Under the pieces are notes generated by a model. The model was not told where the DNA came from and searched no databases. It saw only the letters and a program-made list of their open reading frames with translations. The position numbers and the translations under genes are program-made. From Paraburkholderia hiiakae (GTDB lineage Bacteria > Pseudomonadota > Gammaproteobacteria > Burkholderiales > Burkholderiaceae), in the NCBI RefSeq assembly GCF_904848665.1, contig NZ_CAJHCQ010000013.1:1-64000 (forward strand): DNA of 64,000 nucleotides, given 5' to 3'. Below are positions 62,560-64,000 of this stretch, piece by piece (positions within the stretch are counted from its first letter, which is position 1; each line of letters starts with the position of its first letter).

Positions 62560-63657
62560 ATGGCAACCAGCATGATTCCCGTCACCATCCTGACCGGCTT
62601 TCTCGGCAGCGGCAAAACCACGCTGCTCAAGCGCATCCTGAACGAGAAGCACGGCATGAAGATCGCCGTGATCGAGAACGAGTTCGGCGAAGAGAACATC
62701 GACAACGAAATTCTCGTGCAAGACAGCACCGAGCAAATCATCCAGATGAGCAACGGCTGCATCTGCTGCACGATTCGCGGCGACCTCGCGCGCGTGCTCG
62801 GCGACCTCGCGCAGCAAAAGCGCGACGGCAAGCTGGACTTCGAGCGTGTGGTGATCGAAACCACGGGTCTCGCGAATCCGGGTCCGGTCGCGCAAACGTT
62901 CTTCATGGATAACGAGATCGCCGACGAATTCCTGCTGGACGCGATCATCACGCTCGTGGATGCCAAGCACGGCAATCATCAGCTCGACGAGCACGAAGTG
63001 GTGCAGCGCCAGGTGGGTTTCGCCGACCGCCTGTTCATCACGAAGGCCGACCTCGTCGACGAGAAGGAACTTGCCGACCTGCGTCATCGCGTGCTGCATA
63101 TGAACCCGAAGGCGCAGATTCGCCAGGTGAATTTCGGCGAGGCAGACATCAAGGAAGTGTTCGATCTGCGCGGCTTCAACCTGAACGCCAAGCTCGAAAT
63201 CGACCCGGACTTCCTCGCCGAAGACGACCACGACCACGACCACGATCATGCCCATGATCACGATCACGGCCACGATCACGCCGACTGCGACCACGATCAC
63301 GGCCAGTGCAGCCACGAAGGCCACGACCACGGCCACCATCACCATCACGCGCACCACGACGACAAGATCAAGTCGTTCGTCTACCGCAGCGACCGCCCGT
63401 TCGATCCGAACCGTCTGGAAGACTTCCTCGGCGGCATCCTGCAGATCTACGGCGAGCGCCTCCTGCGCTACAAGGGCGTGCTCTACATGAAGGGCGTGGA
63501 CCGCAAGGTGGTGTTCCAGGGCGTGCACCAGATGATGGGCAGCGATCTGGCCGCCAAATGGCTGCCAATCGAGAAGAAGAACAGCAAGATGGTGTTCATC
63601 GGCATCGAGCTGCCGCAGGACCTCATCACCGACGGGCTCGACGCCTGCCTCGCCTGA
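62560..63657 (+). CDS. CobW/COG0523-family zinc-chaperone GTPase with His-rich region
   Basis: 365 residues. Walker A GFLGSGKT (13-20), the metal-binding CICC motif (C67, C69, C70) and the G4-type ITKADLVD. Between the GTPase and C-terminal CobW_C domains is a metal-binding stretch (about residues 222-267) with some 20 His, many Asp and two Cys, ending in a run of five His. Such proteins hand zinc to client enzymes in zinc shortage (ZagA/YeiR/ZNG-type). The C-terminal domain (about 270-360) is intact. The ATG at 62560 is preceded by a weak RBS. Terminator follows. Confidence 0.94.
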   Translation: MATSMIPVTILTGFLGSGKTTLLKRILNEKHGMKIAVIENEFGEENIDNEILVQDSTEQIIQMSNGCICCTIRGDLARVLGDLAQQKRDGKLDFERVVIETTGLANPGPVAQTFFMDNEIADEFLLDAIITLVDAKHGNHQLDEHEVVQRQVGFADRLFITKADLVDEKELADLRHRVLHMNPKAQIRQVNFGEADIKEVFDLRGFNLNAKLEIDPDFLAEDDHDHDHDHAHDHDHGHDHADCDHDHGQCSHEGHDHGHHHHHAHHDDKIKSFVYRSDRPFDPNRLEDFLGGILQIYGERLLRYKGVLYMKGVDRKVVFQGVHQMMGSDLAAKWLPIEKKNSKMVFIGIELPQDLITDGLDACLA

Positions 63658-63693
63658 CGGAATCCTCCCGCTTTTTAGGCTTTTTTCAGATAC

Positions 63694-63719
63694 ACGCCCG
63701 GCCGCGAGCCGGGCGTTTT
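63694..63719 (+). terminator. Terminator of the zinc GTPase gene
   Basis: ACGCCCGGC (63694-63702) with GCCGGGCGT (63708-63716), then TTTT, 37 bases after the stop. Confidence 0.85.
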
Positions 63720-64000
63720 CGTCTGGACTTTTCGCGCCGCAACGTCGCGCCTGCGCTGCGTTTGCGGCCTGCGCGAAGACCTCTTCCCGCTTCGTGCGCC
63801 AAATAACGTACCCGACCATCGCTTTTTCACGATTGGCGCGTTATATTTTCTGGATATCGACCGGTCCGCGAACTGCCTGGAGACAGGCGGGCCACTGCAG
63901 GGATTTCCCGCTTGCGGCGCGAGTTTGCGGTTCGGTTACAATACGGCCCCACTGGAAGAGAGGTGCCCCGGATATCAGCCGAGGGACGCCCCACCGGCAG
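63720..64000 (+). promoter_or_regulatory. Upstream region of the next gene, cut by the window end
   Basis: No gene start inside the window. A TACAAT -10-like box at about 63938-63943 is followed by a GC-rich stretch (from about 63950 to the end) with complementary runs such as GTGCCCC and GGGACGCCCC, which could be a structured leader. By conserved gene order in Burkholderia the next gene may be dksA; this is inference. Confidence 0.4.

Noticed and set aside
63944..64000. Glycine or cobalamin riboswitch at the window end
   Set aside because: The GGAAGAGAGG start is suggestive of a glycine riboswitch, but the conserved GCCGAAGG core is not present within the visible part.

Overview
The window is high-GC chromosomal DNA from a member of the Burkholderiaceae, most likely Burkholderia sensu lato (Paraburkholderia, Caballeronia or Burkholderia). 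The evidence is the gene content and protein character: a short H-NS-like protein with the Burkholderia-type C-terminal DNA-binding motif, the rsmI/yraN/diaA/dolP block, the metK-lpxL-dapF-DUF484-xerC block, DUF4148 and DUF3185 proteins, an OFA transporter with its tiny partner protein, and frequent GTG or TTG starts. This is core chromosome apart from the extreme left edge.

Layout. 1-1315: edge of a genomic island, with a truncated P4-type integrase pointing away from tRNA-Ala(CGC); what cuts the integrase looks like the end of an IS21-type insertion sequence. 1341-5383: envelope and replication housekeeping (cytochrome c, dolP, diaA, yraN, rsmI, rlpA). 6144-9824: a glyoxalase-II-like hydrolase coupled to a DEDDh exonuclease-like protein, an Lrp-type regulator, a cation-efflux transporter and an H-NS-like protein. 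10239-19637: assorted metabolic genes (HugZ-like protein, YbjJ-like transporter, LivK-type binding protein, nitronate monooxygenase, dienelactone hydrolase, amidase, HiPIP, FAD oxidoreductase). 19836-28034: secreted proteins, a YbhP-like phosphoesterase, a LysE exporter, ferredoxin-NADP reductase, a soluble histidine kinase/NarL regulator pair and an amino-acid permease.

28474-36045 is a compact seven-gene operon for a form II (AYRGAGR-type) CO-dehydrogenase-like molybdenum hydroxylase. It encodes the three enzyme subunits, then the MoxR ATPase, VWA protein, CoxG-like protein and XdhC/CoxF-like protein that mature such enzymes. 36075-39225 holds an unusual fusion of an HdeD-like membrane domain to a permuted papain-like domain, then an OFA-family transporter with a 42-residue membrane partner gene. 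39675-43059: a periplasmic transglutaminase-like protein, SrkA kinase and a small conserved-looking protein. 43606-49596: a complete RND efflux pump (inner-membrane pump, adaptor, outer-membrane channel). 49711-55902: a YnfM-like transporter, small membrane proteins, a fatty-acid desaturase, an aldo-keto reductase, a PhyH-type dioxygenase and an uncertain basic protein. 56033-63657: metK, divergent from lpxL-dapF-DUF484-xerC-rlmI and a zinc-chaperone GTPase with a possible Zur operator. The last 280 bases look like the start of the next transcription unit.

No CRISPR array, prophage, toxin-antitoxin pair or recognisable anti-phage system was seen. The items most worth follow-up are the form II CODH-like operon, the HdeD/papain fusion, the 42-aa transporter partner, the integrase/IS junction, and several long perfect inverted repeats in non-coding DNA.
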